Notes under the pieces: generated by a model
Database searches by the model: none
What the model was told of the DNA's origin: nothing
Seen by the model: only the letters and a program-made list of their open reading frames with translations
From: Roseiarcus sp963794155
GTDB lineage: Bacteria; Pseudomonadota; Alphaproteobacteria; Rhizobiales; Beijerinckiaceae
Direction: 5' to 3'
Assembly: GCA_963794155.1 (NCBI GenBank)
Contig: CAWCCX010000018.1
Location: 62,001-126,000 of the forward strand
Length of the DNA: 64,000 nucleotides
Part shown: piece after piece, positions 1 to 8,476 of the stretch
How positions within the stretch are numbered: position 1 is the first letter of the stretch
Layout: each line of letters opens with the position of its first letter
Position numbers and translations under genes: made by a program

Positions 1-723
1 CCGGCGAACCCGCTGAACCGCCGCCGTCGCTGCTCCGCGCTCGTCGAGCGTTTCGGGCCCGGCGGCGCGACCACGGTGCTGGTCGACACCTCGCCGGACC
101 TGCGGGAGCAACTGATCGAGGCGGGCGTCAAGCGCCTCGACGGCATTCTTATGACCCACTCCCACGCCGACCACACCCACGGCATCGACGACTTGAGGCC
201 TCTTTGTCTGATGATGCGCCGCCGTATCGACATCCACATGGACGAAGCGACCGCGCTTGTTGTGCGTCAAAAGTTTTCCTATATTTTCGCGACCCCCGAC
301 GGCAGTTCTTATCCTCCGATCGCAACCGAGCTCAGGCTCGCCTCCGGCAGGCCGTGCCGTATCGAAGGCGCGGGCGGCGCGATCGAAGCGATGCCGTTCG
401 ACCTCGACCATGGCGACATCGGGGCCCTCGGCTTCCGCTTCGGGACGCTGGCCTACACCCCCGACGTCAAACGGATTCCCGAGGCGAGCCGCCCGCTCCT
501 CGAAGGGTTGGAGATCTGGATCATCGACGCGTTGCGGTATCGTCCCCACCCCTCCCATTTCAGCCTCGACGACGCCTTGGGATGGATTGAAGCGGTGCGA
601 CCGCGCCGGGCGATCCTCACCAACTTGCATACCGACCTCGATTACGAGACCTTGCGGGCGCGCCTGCCCGCGCATGTGATGCCGGCCTATGACGGGATGC
701 GGGTCCAGGGATTCGACGGCTGA
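1..723 (+). CDS. MBL-fold metallo-hydrolase (5' partial)
   Basis: The reading frame is open from the first base of the window, so the gene starts upstream. Its first visible residues, NPLNRRRRCSALVE, match the conserved N-terminal region of PhnP/YcbX-type MBL hydrolases, so the GTG at 76 is not the start. The metal motif HSHADHTHGIDD is clear, followed by downstream HxD and His residues (DHGD, HPSHFS, NLHTDLDYE) that complete a two-metal site. The family hydrolyses phosphodiesters or related esters. In many Hyphomicrobiales it follows metG and tatD, which would lie to the left. The exact substrate is unknown. The next gene starts 25 bases downstream on the same strand. Confidence 0.88.
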   Translation, partial: PANPLNRRRRCSALVERFGPGGATTVLVDTSPDLREQLIEAGVKRLDGILMTHSHADHTHGIDDLRPLCLMMRRRIDIHMDEATALVVRQKFSYIFATPDGSSYPPIATELRLASGRPCRIEGAGGAIEAMPFDLDHGDIGALGFRFGTLAYTPDVKRIPEASRPLLEGLEIWIIDALRYRPHPSHFSLDDALGWIEAVRPRRAILTNLHTDLDYETLRARLPAHVMPAYDGMRVQGFDG

Positions 724-747
724 CGGCGCGACGAAGGGGGAACTGCG

Positions 748-1981
748 ATGACGCCGGTCGAGAGCGCGATCCACGCGTTCGTGCGCGAGAACGCCGAAGC
801 GCAAACGCGCCTTCTCGCCGAGATCGTCCAGGCTCCGTCCGACAATCCCCCCGGCGATTGCTACCCTCCCGCCGCCGTCGTCGCCCACCTCCTGGAAGGC
901 CTGGGGCTCACGGTCGAGCGGCACGAGGTTCCGGCGAACGTGGCCAAGGCCAACGGCATGATTTCGGCGACCAACCTGGTCGCCCGGCGCCGGTTCGGAC
1001 AGGGCGGGCCGACGATTGCGCTTAATGCCCACGGCGACGTGGTGCCCCCGGGCGAGGGCTGGACTCACGACCCCTACGGGGCCGAGATCGTCGACGGCTG
1101 GATGGTCGGCCGCGGGGCCGCGGTGTCGAAGTCGGACATCGCGACCTATGCGTTTGCGATCCTGGCGCTGGAGAAGAGCGGCGCGAGACTCAACGGCGTG
1201 GTCGAACTGCACGTCACCTATGACGAGGAGGCCGGCGGCGAGATCGGGCCGCGCTATCTGCTCGAGCAAGGACTCACGCGGCCGGACCTAGCGATCGGCG
1301 CGGGCTTCTCTTACGCGGTCGTCAACGCCCACAACGGCTGCCTGCATCTCGAGGTCGAGGTTCGCGGCCGCTCGGCCCATGCCGCCCGGCCGTCGACCGG
1401 GGTCGACGCGCTTGAAGCGGCGAATGCGATCCTCGCCGCCCTCTATGGCTGGCGGGGCGGGCTTCAGGCGCGAACGTCGGCGGTTCCCGGTATTGGCTCG
1501 CCGCAGATGACGGTCGGGCTCATCTCTGGCGGGATCAACACCAATGTGGTGCCGGATCGAGTTCGTCTTCCGCCTCGACCGGCGCATTATCCCCGAGGAA
1601 AATCCGGCCGAGGTCGAGGCTGAGCTCAACGCGGTGATCGCCCGGGCGGCGGGCTTGCATCCTGCGGCGAAGGTCGGCGTCGAGCGCATCCTGCTCGCCG
1701 AGCCGCTGACGCCGACGCCCGCCGGGGCGAAGCTGACCGAGACGCTTTGCCGGCATGCGAGCCGGGTCATGGGCGAGCCGATCAGGGCCTCGGGCGTGCC
1801 GCTCTATACCGACGCCCGCCACTACGCCAAGGCCGGCGTTCCGATCGTGCTCTACGGCGCGGGGCCGCACACGATCGAGGAAGCCAACGCCCACCGCGCC
1901 GACGAGCGCCTGCCGCTCTCGGACCTGTACAAGGCGACCGAGGTGGTCGCGTTGACGCTGGCGGAGCTCATGGGGACCTGA
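748..1981 (+). pseudogene. M20-family metallopeptidase/deacylase, frameshifted
   Basis: Two overlapping frames together form one M20 enzyme of the ArgE/DapE/CPG2 type. The first frame, from ATG 748, carries the metal motif AHGDVV, GRGAAVSKSD and the catalytic YDEEAGGE. It reaches GGINTNVVPDR and then loses homology. The second frame resumes with FVFRLDRRIIPEENP and runs to TGA at 1981. Removing one base near 1561-1567 would restore a continuous protein of about 410 residues, the normal family length. Either the gene is inactivated by a 1-bp insertion or the base is a sequencing error. Such enzymes hydrolyse N-acyl amino acids or dipeptides; the substrate here cannot be told. Confidence 0.85.
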
Positions 1982-2108
1982 CGCTCCTAGCCAATTGCGC
2001 CATGCGTCTTTCGTCATGGCCGAAGGGCCCACCCGGAGTCCGGTCAGCAAGAGCCACGGCTACTAACGCCGTGACAGCCTCAATGACGATGCCGCCCCGC
2101 CGCGCGCC

Positions 2109-2717
2109 TCAATAGCCGACGGTGAACCGTTCGCGGACGTGGCACGGCTTCTCGAGTTCGTCGACTGCGGCGATGGCGTAGTCTTCCCACGAAATATGGC
2201 TTCCCTTGTCGGTGGTCAAAAGCTGATCCTTGCCGAGCCGGAACTTGCCGGTGCGTTCGCCCGGACCGATCATCGCCGACGGCGACAGGAACGTCCATTC
2301 GAGGGTCTTCTCCTTCCGCAGGAGCTCAAGAAATTCGCCGCCCTTCGTCGCTTCGCCCTTGTAGGCGGCGGGGAACTGCGGCGTGTCGACCAGCTTGACG
2401 CCGGGCGCGACTTCGAGGCTGCCGGCCCCGCCGACGACGAAATAGCGCTTGACGCCCGCCTCCTTGACCGCCTCGATCAAGAGCTTCGGATCGCTGGCGG
2501 TGAAATGAACCGCGCTCACGACCGCGTCATGGCCCCTGAGGAGCGGGATGAGGGCCGCCCTGTCGAAGACGTCGGCTTTCTTCGCCGTCACGCCCGGACC
2601 CGCGACGATCTTTTCGGGGTGGCGCGCGATCGCGGTCACCCGATGGCCGCGCCGAGTGAGTTCGGCCAGAAGGCGCGAGCCCCCTTGGCCCGAAGCGCCG
2701 ATGAGCGCGACTTTCAT
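2109..2717 (-). CDS. NAD(P)-dependent oxidoreductase, NmrA/YwnB-like Rossmann protein
   Basis: This 202-residue protein starts with a Rossmann dinucleotide-binding motif, GASGQGGSRLL, at residues 7-17. An acidic/arginine region (AIARHPEKI) suggests NADP preference. The downstream sequence, with a strand-like FVVGGAGSLEV and a SPSAMIGPGERTGKFR segment, is typical of the SDR a5/YwnB-like atypical SDRs, which have no canonical YxxxK triad. These proteins bind NAD(P)H as reductases or redox sensors. It converges with the M20 pseudogene, and a GTTATT-free 6-bp hairpin at 2055-2073 lies between them. No operon partner is visible. Function beyond cofactor binding is unknown. Confidence 0.82.
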   Translation of the reverse strand: MKVALIGASGQGGSRLLAELTRRGHRVTAIARHPEKIVAGPGVTAKKADVFDRAALIPLLRGHDAVVSAVHFTASDPKLLIEAVKEAGVKRYFVVGGAGSLEVAPGVKLVDTPQFPAAYKGEATKGGEFLELLRKEKTLEWTFLSPSAMIGPGERTGKFRLGKDQLLTTDKGSHISWEDYAIAAVDELEKPCHVRERFTVGY

Positions 2718-2900
2718 GATTGTCTCCTTCGGGATGGCCGATGCTTGGCGCCGAAAGCGTTGAAACGGAGGCGTCGCCCGGAGTCAAGCCGCATATATGA
2801 TATTGTCTATCGACTTAATTGATTTATTGCTCGGAGCATGATCCTTGGCCGATCTCGAAGCGAGCCAGAGCAGCTCGGGGTCGCGGAAGGGAGTCGCAAT

Positions 2901-3485
2901 ATGTCCAAAGTCGTCAACGAAGTGGCCGCCGCCAATCAAGCATATTCTCAAGCGTTCGGCGCCAAGAGCGAGCTTCCGCTCCCGCCCGCCCGGCAATTCG
3001 CGATCCTCACCTATGGACGCCCGGCTCGATCCGGCGAAATACGCCGGGCTCGCTGAAGGCGACGCCCATGTCATTCGCAATGCCGGCGGCCGCGCCACCG
3101 ATGACGCGGTCCGGTCGTTGGTGATTTCGCACAAGCTGCTCGGCACCCGCGAATGGTTCGTCATTCACCACTCGAACTGCGGAATGGAGCTCTTTGCCGA
3201 CGAAGTCATCGCCGATCTCCTGGACGACGATCTGGGCACGGCTTCCTTCGATGGGAAGACGTGGTCAAATCCGCACCACAAAGGTGGGCACGCGGCCGGC
3301 CATTTCATCAAATGGCACACGATCAAGAACCAGGAGTCGAGCGTGATCCAGGACGTGAAACGTATCCGGGAGCATCCGCTCGTTCCCGCGAATGTGCCGA
3401 TCTTGGCTATATCTACGATGTGCGAACCGGGCGCATCAACGAGGTGAAAGCCGCGACCGAAGCCGGCAAAGCGAAGTCGGCCTGA
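2901..3485 (+). pseudogene. beta-carbonic anhydrase, two frameshifts
   Basis: The start is ATG 2901 with an SD-like GAAGGGA upstream. Three frame segments make one beta-class carbonic anhydrase, which would interconvert CO2 and bicarbonate. Segment one ends PARQFAILT, where family members continue CMDARLDP. The DNA reads acctatggac instead of acc-tgc-atg-gac, so two bases are missing and with them the first zinc-ligand codon. Segment two carries ARLDPAKYAG, HVIRNAGGRATDDA and the second ligand pair HHSNCGM. Near 3403-3409 one further base is missing, and the third segment (GYIYDVRTGRINEV) completes the C-terminus. Length and order are otherwise normal, about 195 residues. As read, the gene is dead. 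Confidence 0.87.
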
Positions 3486-3502
3486 CCTTTGAGGCGCCGC
3501 AA

Positions 3503-3525
3503 GGGCAGGGGCCTTGTCCCTGCCC
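3503..3525 (+). terminator. GC hairpin after the carbonic anhydrase gene
   Basis: A perfect 8-bp inverted repeat (gggcaggg at 3503-3510, ccctgccc at 3518-3525, 7-nt loop) lies 17 bases beyond the carbonic anhydrase stop, between convergent genes. No T-tract follows, so intrinsic termination is uncertain. Confidence 0.35.
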
Positions 3526-3620
3526 GCTCCCGCGGCGATGGCGGCGCGTCCCTTCGCGCATTGCACGGGAAGGAAAGTCGGCGATTTTGCGCTATGTTAC
3601 CGACAACCGACGCCCCGTCC

Positions 3621-4562
3621 TCAACTGACCCGGGGAATAAAGCCAGGCACGCCGGTCCCGACCACAGGGTTGAACCGGATGCTCGTCGTAATGCCCTCCC
3701 GAATCTCTCGCATGGCCTGTTCCGGCAGGGTCGAGATCTCAAAGTTCTCTTGGATGTGCCGAGGCGAGGTCGAGGTGGTCAAGACCGCGGTGCCCCGCTG
3801 TACGGCCCAGGCCAGCGCAACTTGAGCAGGGGTCTTGTGGACTCGCTGCGCGATGTTCGCAATCACCGGGTCGTCGACGATTCTAGGCGCCATGTCATGT
3901 CCCAACGGCGCCCCCGCCTGGACTACGATCCCATGCTCCCCACAAAAGTCGAGCAGATCCCATTGAGGGAGATACGGATGCAATTCGACCTGCACGACTG
4001 CAGGCTTGATCCGCGCCGCCGCCACGATCTCTTTCAGCGTCTCCAAAGTAACGTCTGTTACGCCGATTGATTTGCACTGACCATCGTCCACGAGGCGCTC
4101 GAGCGCCCGCCACGTATCGGCCCGCGTCACCCCGGAATCATAGATGACCTGACCGAGCTCGTCCCTCGGGTCGAGCTCGTCGCCGGGTCGAAAGGCAAAA
4201 GGGGTATGGATGAGATAGCAATCGACCTCGTCGATCTGCAGCCGCCGGCGGCTGGCGTCAAAGGCGGGCTTGACCCGTTCAGGACGATGATTGGTGTTCC
4301 ATAGCTTCGTGCTGACGAAGAGGTCCTCCCGCCGTACCATCCCCGTCTTGAATGCCGCCTGCATCGCATCGCCAACCGCTTCTTCATTGCGGTAGCGTTC
4401 CGCACAATCGAAATGTCGAAATCCCACTTCCAGTGCGGTCTTGGTAGCCTCTTTGGTCGCAAGAGGGTCGTGTATCAGCGTGCCAAACCCGACGGCGGGG
4501 ATCGCGCCAGATCCATTGTTAAGAGGCATCTTCGCATAGCGAAGCGTATCGGGGGTCGCCAT
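3621..4562 (-). CDS. Aldo/keto reductase
   Basis: This 313-residue single-domain AKR barrel enzyme reduces aldehydes or ketones with NADPH. The catalytic tetrad is visible: D52 and Y57 in FRHFDCAERY, K86 in VSTKLWNTNH and H119 in CYLIHTP. Helix-strand patterns through VQVELHPYLPQ and the C-terminal loop (QRGTAVLTTSTSPRHIQENF) fit the AKR3/AKR5 groups. The length is normal. The gene ends convergently toward the carbonic anhydrase relic and starts 12 bases from the stop of the glycosylase gene on the same strand, so the two may be cotranscribed. The substrate is not predictable from sequence. Confidence 0.92.
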   Translation of the reverse strand: MATPDTLRYAKMPLNNGSGAIPAVGFGTLIHDPLATKEATKTALEVGFRHFDCAERYRNEEAVGDAMQAAFKTGMVRREDLFVSTKLWNTNHRPERVKPAFDASRRRLQIDEVDCYLIHTPFAFRPGDELDPRDELGQVIYDSGVTRADTWRALERLVDDGQCKSIGVTDVTLETLKEIVAAARIKPAVVQVELHPYLPQWDLLDFCGEHGIVVQAGAPLGHDMAPRIVDDPVIANIAQRVHKTPAQVALAWAVQRGTAVLTTSTSPRHIQENFEISTLPEQAMREIREGITTSIRFNPVVGTGVPGFIPRVS

Positions 4563-4574
4563 GCTGATACTCCT

Positions 4575-5171
4575 TCATGCGTTGAGCGCCTGCGAACCGC
4601 TGACAAACCGATTACCACGAACGTAGAACCGCAGCAGATTGTCCGGCGCCCGGGTAATGCCGATCCGTTTGCTCCGCCCGATTTCGCCGGACCATGGACC
4701 GCCAGTTCCGAGCCACAGCGGGCCGGCCCGACAGAGGTCGATCCCGTCAAGCCGCCGATCAATCGACAAGGCCTCGCACAGCCGTCCCGGGCCCCGCGCC
4801 AAGTCTCGCAGCCGCTCGGCGCCGCGATTCCGCTCCATGATTGCAATGCCAATGGTTGGCTCGATCGCCCTGATCAGGACGCCCGCGCCGACGCCCGGCG
4901 TCTCGCTCGAGAGGTTCAGCATGAACGAGACGCCATAGGCGAGATAGACATAGGCGTGCCCGCGCTCGAGGAAGAGCGCGCGATTGCGTGGGGTCATGCC
5001 GCGATAGGCGTGACCGGCGGGGTCGCCGATCTCATAGGCCTCAGTCTCGACGATGCGGCCGCCCGCCGCGCCTTCAGCCAGGGACCGCACGAGCATTTTG
5101 CCGATGAGAAAACGAGCGAGCTCGGCGGTATCGACGGGAAGCTCAGCTCGGTCGAGCACCCGCGGGCGCAC
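4575..5171 (-). CDS. DNA-3-methyladenine glycosylase (AAG/MPG family)
   Basis: The protein removes 3-methyladenine and other alkylated purines from DNA in base excision repair. Hallmarks are the catalytic-face segment GRIVETEAYEIGDPAGHAYRG, the TPRNRALFLERGHAYVYLAYG region with the intercalating tyrosine loop, and GVLIRAIEP. The glutamate of ETEAY is the expected general base. The frame stays open to an ATG at 5273, but residues before VRPRVLDRAELPVDTAEL have no family similarity and overlap a relic of another gene. GTG 5171 is therefore the better start, giving 198 residues, although no good SD is seen there. The original 5' end may have been replaced by a rearrangement. Confidence 0.85.
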   Translation of the reverse strand: MRPRVLDRAELPVDTAELARFLIGKMLVRSLAEGAAGGRIVETEAYEIGDPAGHAYRGMTPRNRALFLERGHAYVYLAYGVSFMLNLSSETPGVGAGVLIRAIEPTIGIAIMERNRGAERLRDLARGPGRLCEALSIDRRLDGIDLCRAGPLWLGTGGPWSGEIGRSKRIGITRAPDNLLRFYVRGNRFVSGSQALNA

Positions 5172-5184
5172 CGCCGCAGCGATG

Positions 5185-5389
5185 TCACTGCGTCCGCTCG
5201 ACGAAATGCGCGCGCGACGGTCCAGGGTCGAACGGGTCGCCGAAGTCCTGGGCCTCGCAGGCGGCCTTGCCATCCTGGAACTCCATCATCCTCACTGAAT
5301 AGGACGGACGGCCGTCATAGGACAGGATGAATTCCGTGACCCAGAGGTCGCCCGGACCCACGATGCGGCGCAAAGTGAACCGCTTGGCT
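5185..5389 (-). pseudogene. Truncated copy of the NTF2-like (SnoaL) gene at 6636-7016
   Basis: About 205 bases on this strand are highly similar to the 3' half of the intact NTF2-like gene further right. Both encode RRIVG-GDLWVTEFILSYDGRPSYSV and a FGDPF-PGPSRAH ending. The copy lacks the 5' half: similarity stops at about 5389, corresponding to the KRFT codons. It has no promoter or start of its own and overlaps the 5' end of the glycosylase frame. It looks like a partial duplication. Confidence 0.75.
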
Positions 5390-5569
5390 CGGAGAATATT
5401 CCATCGACGTATTGCTGGGCGTCGCCGTCACGTGACCTTGCAGCGTCGTCCGGATACCGCGCTGACTCGGGCCCGAAAGCGACTCTTGCCGGCCCCTGAA
5501 GAACCCCCTACGATCGCATTGGATGAGCCGATCAAGCGGAGAAATACTATATCCGAAATGGAGGCGTCC

Positions 5570-6025
5570 ATGAACCAAGTACAAGTCGAGCAGAAAATCT
5601 ATGAGATGCCGCCGCGGGATGGGTTTACAGTCGCACACTTTCTCACCGTCTCCGACATCGAACGATCGGCTCGATTTTACGAAACGGTCTTCGGCGGCCG
5701 CATCCTGAGCGGGGGCGACAGCAGCGGCGCGCCGGGGTACATCCAGATCGCCAACACGTGGCTCATCGTCAACGTCGGGGGTGGTCCTACGCCCGACAAA
5801 CCATCAGTAACGCTCAGCGTCCCCGCCGATCCCAATTCCGTCAGCAGCTTCATGAATATCCGCGTTGCAGATATTCAAGCGTGCTATGAACTATGGCGAA
5901 GTCGAGGAGCCGAATTTATCACCGAACCAAAGGAAAAGTACGGTGAGACCCGCTGCTATATTCGTGATCCTGATGGTTATATTATAGAAGTTGGGCAAAG
6001 CAAGCCGGGCGTAACTTACGGCTAA
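5570..6025 (+). CDS. VOC-family (glyoxalase/bleomycin-resistance fold) protein, copy 1
   Basis: This 151-residue VOC-fold protein has two beta-alpha-beta-beta-beta modules. The first carries FTVAHFLTVSDIERSARFYETV and the second NIRVADIQACYELWRSRGAEF, ending RDPDGYIIEV. The His of AHFLTV and the Glu of YIIEV sit where VOC enzymes hold their metal. ATG 5570 is chosen because GGAGG lies five bases upstream and the same start fits copy 2; the frame is open much further left without similarity. VOC members include glyoxalases, dioxygenases and drug-binding proteins, and the substrate here is unknown. It is the older-looking of a tandem pair. Confidence 0.85.
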   Translation: MNQVQVEQKIYEMPPRDGFTVAHFLTVSDIERSARFYETVFGGRILSGGDSSGAPGYIQIANTWLIVNVGGGPTPDKPSVTLSVPADPNSVSSFMNIRVADIQACYELWRSRGAEFITEPKEKYGETRCYIRDPDGYIIEVGQSKPGVTYG

Positions 6026-6117
6026 TGGGCACGACTTTGGTTTTTTACACGCCGGAACTTCGCCGCCCGACGCACCCTGATCACCGGAGAAACACTATAT
6101 CCGAAATGGAGGCGCCT

Positions 6118-6573
6118 ATGAATCAAGGACAAGCCGAGCAGAAAAGCTATCAGATGCCGCCGCAGGATGGGTTTACCGTCGCGCACTTTCTCACCGTCGC
6201 CGACATCGAACGATCGGCTCGATTTTACGAAACGGTCTTCGGAGGCCGGGTCCTGAGCACAGGCGACAGCAGGGGCGCGCCAGGGGTCATCCAGATCGCC
6301 AACATGTGGCTCATTATCAACGTCGGGGGCGGTCCGACGCCCGACAAACCATCGGTAACGCTCAGTGTCCCCGCCGATCCCGATTCAGTAAGCAGCTTCA
6401 TGATGATCTGCGTTGCAGATATTCAAGCGTGCTATGAACTATGGCGAAATCGAGGGGCGGAGTTTATTACAAAGCCGAGGGACAAGTACGGAGAGACGTG
6501 TTGCTACATTCGTGATCCTGATGGTTATATTATAGAAGTTGAGCAAAGCAACCCGGGCGTCGCTTACGGCTAA
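6118..6573 (+). CDS. VOC-family protein, copy 2
   Basis: This is the tandem duplicate of the preceding gene, also 151 residues, with the same GGAGG ribosome site five bases before ATG 6118. It keeps the FTVAHFLTV and DPDGYIIEVEQ elements. Differences include V for I at GGRVLS, MMICVADIQ for MNIRVADIQ, and CCYIRDP for RCYIRDP, so two cysteines are gained. Both copies remain intact, which suggests that either both are used or duplication dosage matters. The NTF2-like gene on the opposite strand converges with it 62 bases downstream. Confidence 0.85.
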   Translation: MNQGQAEQKSYQMPPQDGFTVAHFLTVADIERSARFYETVFGGRVLSTGDSRGAPGVIQIANMWLIINVGGGPTPDKPSVTLSVPADPDSVSSFMMICVADIQACYELWRNRGAEFITKPRDKYGETCCYIRDPDGYIIEVEQSNPGVAYG

Positions 6574-6635
6574 GGGCGCGATGGATGCGGCGGCGAATCC
6601 AGCTCTAAAAAGCCGCGGCGACCGTAGGGGCAATG

Positions 6636-7016
6636 TCACCGCATCGGCTCGACCAAGTGGGCGCGCGACGGTCCCGGCTCGAACGGGTCGCCGAAGTACT
6701 GGGTTTCGCGGGCGACCTTGCCATCCTGGAACTCCATCACGCTCACCGAATAGGACGGACGGCCGTCATAGGACAGGATGAATTCCGTGACCCAGAGGTC
6801 GCCCGAACCCACAATGCGGCGCACCGTGAAGCGCTTGGCGTTCGGCTGCGCGACGCGAGAGGCCTGAATGTTGCGCCGGCCTCTGATGCGCTCGCCCGAT
6901 TGCGGGTACTCGAGCAGCGCCTCCTCGCGGTAAATCTCATGCTCAACATCGAAGTCATTTGCGTCCGAGGCGGCCCAGTGACGATTCAGCGCCATTCGAA
7001 TCTCATTCTCGTCCAT
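6636..7016 (-). CDS. NTF2-like/SnoaL-type protein
   Basis: This 126-residue protein has the cone-shaped NTF2-like fold signature of the SnoaL_2/DUF4440 group: an N-terminal helix (LNRHWAASDANDFDVEHEIY), then YPQSGERIRGRRNIQ and strands of the VTEFILSYDGRPSYSVSVMEF type. Such proteins bind or isomerise small hydrophobic molecules and are common as stand-alone accessory genes. It lies tail-to-tail with VOC copy 2. A 3'-half copy of this gene lies on the other side of the VOC pair at 5185-5389. The ligand is unknown. Confidence 0.85.
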   Translation of the reverse strand: MDENEIRMALNRHWAASDANDFDVEHEIYREEALLEYPQSGERIRGRRNIQASRVAQPNAKRFTVRRIVGSGDLWVTEFILSYDGRPSYSVSVMEFQDGKVARETQYFGDPFEPGPSRAHLVEPMR

Positions 7017-7075
7017 CCTGCTGCTCCCGCTCGGCTGAGGCTCGCCAGTCCACTGGTTCCATAATATATCTTATG

Positions 7076-7270
7076 CGAATCACGCCTCCAGGTCTCCCCG
7101 TCCCCGGACCGCGGGATGTCGGGATGATCGTTCTGAAAGCCGATATAGCCATCGGGCCGGACGAACGAAATCAGGATATTCTCGACCTGATACCGGCTGA
7201 TCGCCAGCGTGCTTCCTGCTCCAGCGCCTTATCGATGAGCCCGACGGTCTGGAGCTGCGAAAAGAAACGC
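7076..7270 (-). pseudogene. Decayed coding fragment, possibly flavin monooxygenase C-terminus
   Basis: Read in shifting frames on the minus strand, this stretch gives LQTVGLIDKALEQE, then RYQVENILISFVRPDGYIGFQ and NDHPDIPRSG. The RPDGY-G pattern resembles the C-terminal region of class A flavoprotein monooxygenases, but the match is from memory and short. At least one frameshift separates the pieces and no complete domain remains. Something coding was once here; its identity is tentative. Confidence 0.3.
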
Positions 7271-7291
7271 CATCGTGCGCCCGGCTACTCC

Positions 7292-7591
7292 TCACTCGCA
7301 GATTCGCGCGCAGCGGTCGCAAGGTTTGGCGCAGGAGCGAGCGCGACCGGAGGCGAGCGCAGGCTCGAGCGGCGCGGCCGCATATGGAGGGGCACGCGCA
7401 GGCGCCGCCGGCCCGCCGGACAGTCGCGCCCGGCATCGAGCCAGGAACTTCGGCCGGGTCTCTCCGTTGGCCGCTCCCGCGGCCGTGGCGGCCCTCCACT
7501 GCTCGCCGCATGGCGTCATGACGCTTTGGGCGTCGGCCGTGGCCGAAGCGCAGAGAACGATGCCGAGCGCGATCGCCGCTGCGGACGCCAA
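7292..7591 (-). CDS. Small secreted hypothetical protein
   Basis: The 99-residue frame begins with a signal peptide-like segment (AAAIALGIVLCASATADAQS, cleavage likely after ADA). The mature part, VMTPCGEQWRAA followed by TRPKFLARCRARL, fits a short two-cysteine family seen in Hyphomicrobiales in which a conserved WxxFLxxCR follows CGxxW. The start is a TTG at 7591 and no ATG is available, so the true 5' end is uncertain. The C-terminal half is Ala/Pro/Arg-rich and less convincing, so a frameshift there cannot be excluded. Function is unknown; the protein is probably periplasmic. Confidence 0.5.
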   Translation of the reverse strand: MASAAAIALGIVLCASATADAQSVMTPCGEQWRAATAAGAANGETRPKFLARCRARLSGGPAAPARAPPYAAAPLEPALASGRARSCAKPCDRCARICE

Positions 7592-7632
7592 ACCCGGCGC
7601 GCGTCTTTGAACCGCGCGCCCGACGAGCGCGC

Positions 7633-8277
7633 TCAGGGCCTCAGCGCCAATGTTCGAAGCTCCTTGCGGACGGCGCCGAAACTGCCGAGCTGGTAAACCG
7701 CCGCGCCCACCGGCGAAAACGTGAACGCCTTGAACGGTTCGGCGAACATCTTATCGAGATAGGTTTGCGGCGCGACGCCAATCGTCACGTGCGGATTGAA
7801 ATTCTTGCCGGCCGCCACGGTGACGAAATCGGCGACGTAGTCGATAAGTCCTGGCTGGATGTCGCGTCCATCGTCGGTGCTGAGAAAGGCGGCGGGCGTT
7901 CCCGTCTTCTCGGTGAAAGGCGCGACTGCGTCGAGCAGTTCCCGCTGCAGCCGGAGCAAGTCTTCGGTCGGCTCGACCACGATCCCGGCGATGCCGAGCG
8001 GCGGAGAGGGAATGTAGTAGTACCCGATCGCCTTGAGCCTCCAGCCTGTCGCTCTCTCCTTGCCGAGAACCGCGTTGGCGGCTGAGGCGATCTTCGCGAG
8101 CTCGGCGGTGCGGACGAACTGCTGAAGCATCGTCATATGCGGATGATGGGTCGCGTCGAGAGCAAAGAACTCCGGAAACGCCTTAAGGAGGCGGGCGTTG
8201 TCGGCCCGCGCCCGCCGGACCATCGCTGCGCCAGGCTTGAGGGCGATGTCGATCGCTGTGACTGGGTGACGGCTCAT
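7633..8277 (-). CDS. 2H phosphoesterase / 2'-5' RNA ligase-like protein
   Basis: This 214-residue protein has the two HxTx motifs that define the 2H phosphoesterase superfamily: HPHMTML near residue 46 and NPHVTIGV near residue 160. Between them are the expected strands, including AIGYYYIPSPPLGIAGIVVE. Members hydrolyse or ligate 2'-5' or cyclic phosphodiesters of RNA and nucleotides. The length is typical and the ATG start is followed by no competing start. The gene is followed by the small secreted protein gene on the same strand, and tRNA-Pro lies upstream. The actual substrate is unknown. Confidence 0.82.
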   Translation of the reverse strand: MSRHPVTAIDIALKPGAAMVRRARADNARLLKAFPEFFALDATHHPHMTMLQQFVRTAELAKIASAANAVLGKERATGWRLKAIGYYYIPSPPLGIAGIVVEPTEDLLRLQRELLDAVAPFTEKTGTPAAFLSTDDGRDIQPGLIDYVADFVTVAAGKNFNPHVTIGVAPQTYLDKMFAEPFKAFTFSPVGAAVYQLGSFGAVRKELRTLALRP

Positions 8278-8339
8278 GGATATCGGGGATTACTCTGTCG
8301 GCCCGACGCGCGTAAAGGAAGATACAAATTTGTGGATAA

Positions 8340-8417
8340 TGGTCGGAGTGGCGGGATTCGAACCCACGACCCCTAGTCCCCCAGACTAGTGCGCTAACCG
8401 GGCTGCGCTACACTCCG
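8340..8417 (-). tRNA. tRNA-Pro(GGG)
   Basis: The minus strand folds as a full cloverleaf. The acceptor stem CGGAGTG pairs with CACTCCG, the anticodon stem CTAGT/ACTAG encloses the loop CTGGGGG with anticodon GGG, and the T-arm carries GGTTCGAATCCC. The discriminator A and an encoded CCA follow (8340-8342). It sits between the 2H phosphoesterase and a MerR gene, a neighbourhood common in Hyphomicrobiales. Confidence 0.95.
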
Positions 8418-8476
8418 ACGTCGCCCTTATAGGGGGCGTCGCGGGGTGGCGCAATGCAGCGCAAGGCCAACGCAAG

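Larger units (their letters stand above)
5530..6573 (+). repeat. Tandem duplication covering two VOC genes and their leaders
   Basis: Bases 5530-6025 and 6079-6573 are two direct copies of one unit of about 495 bp. Each starts in the leader (gatca..cggagaaa.actatatccgaaatgg) and ends at the stop codon, with about 53 bases of unrelated sequence between. The copies differ at scattered, mostly synonymous positions, so the duplication is not very recent. Confidence 0.9.
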
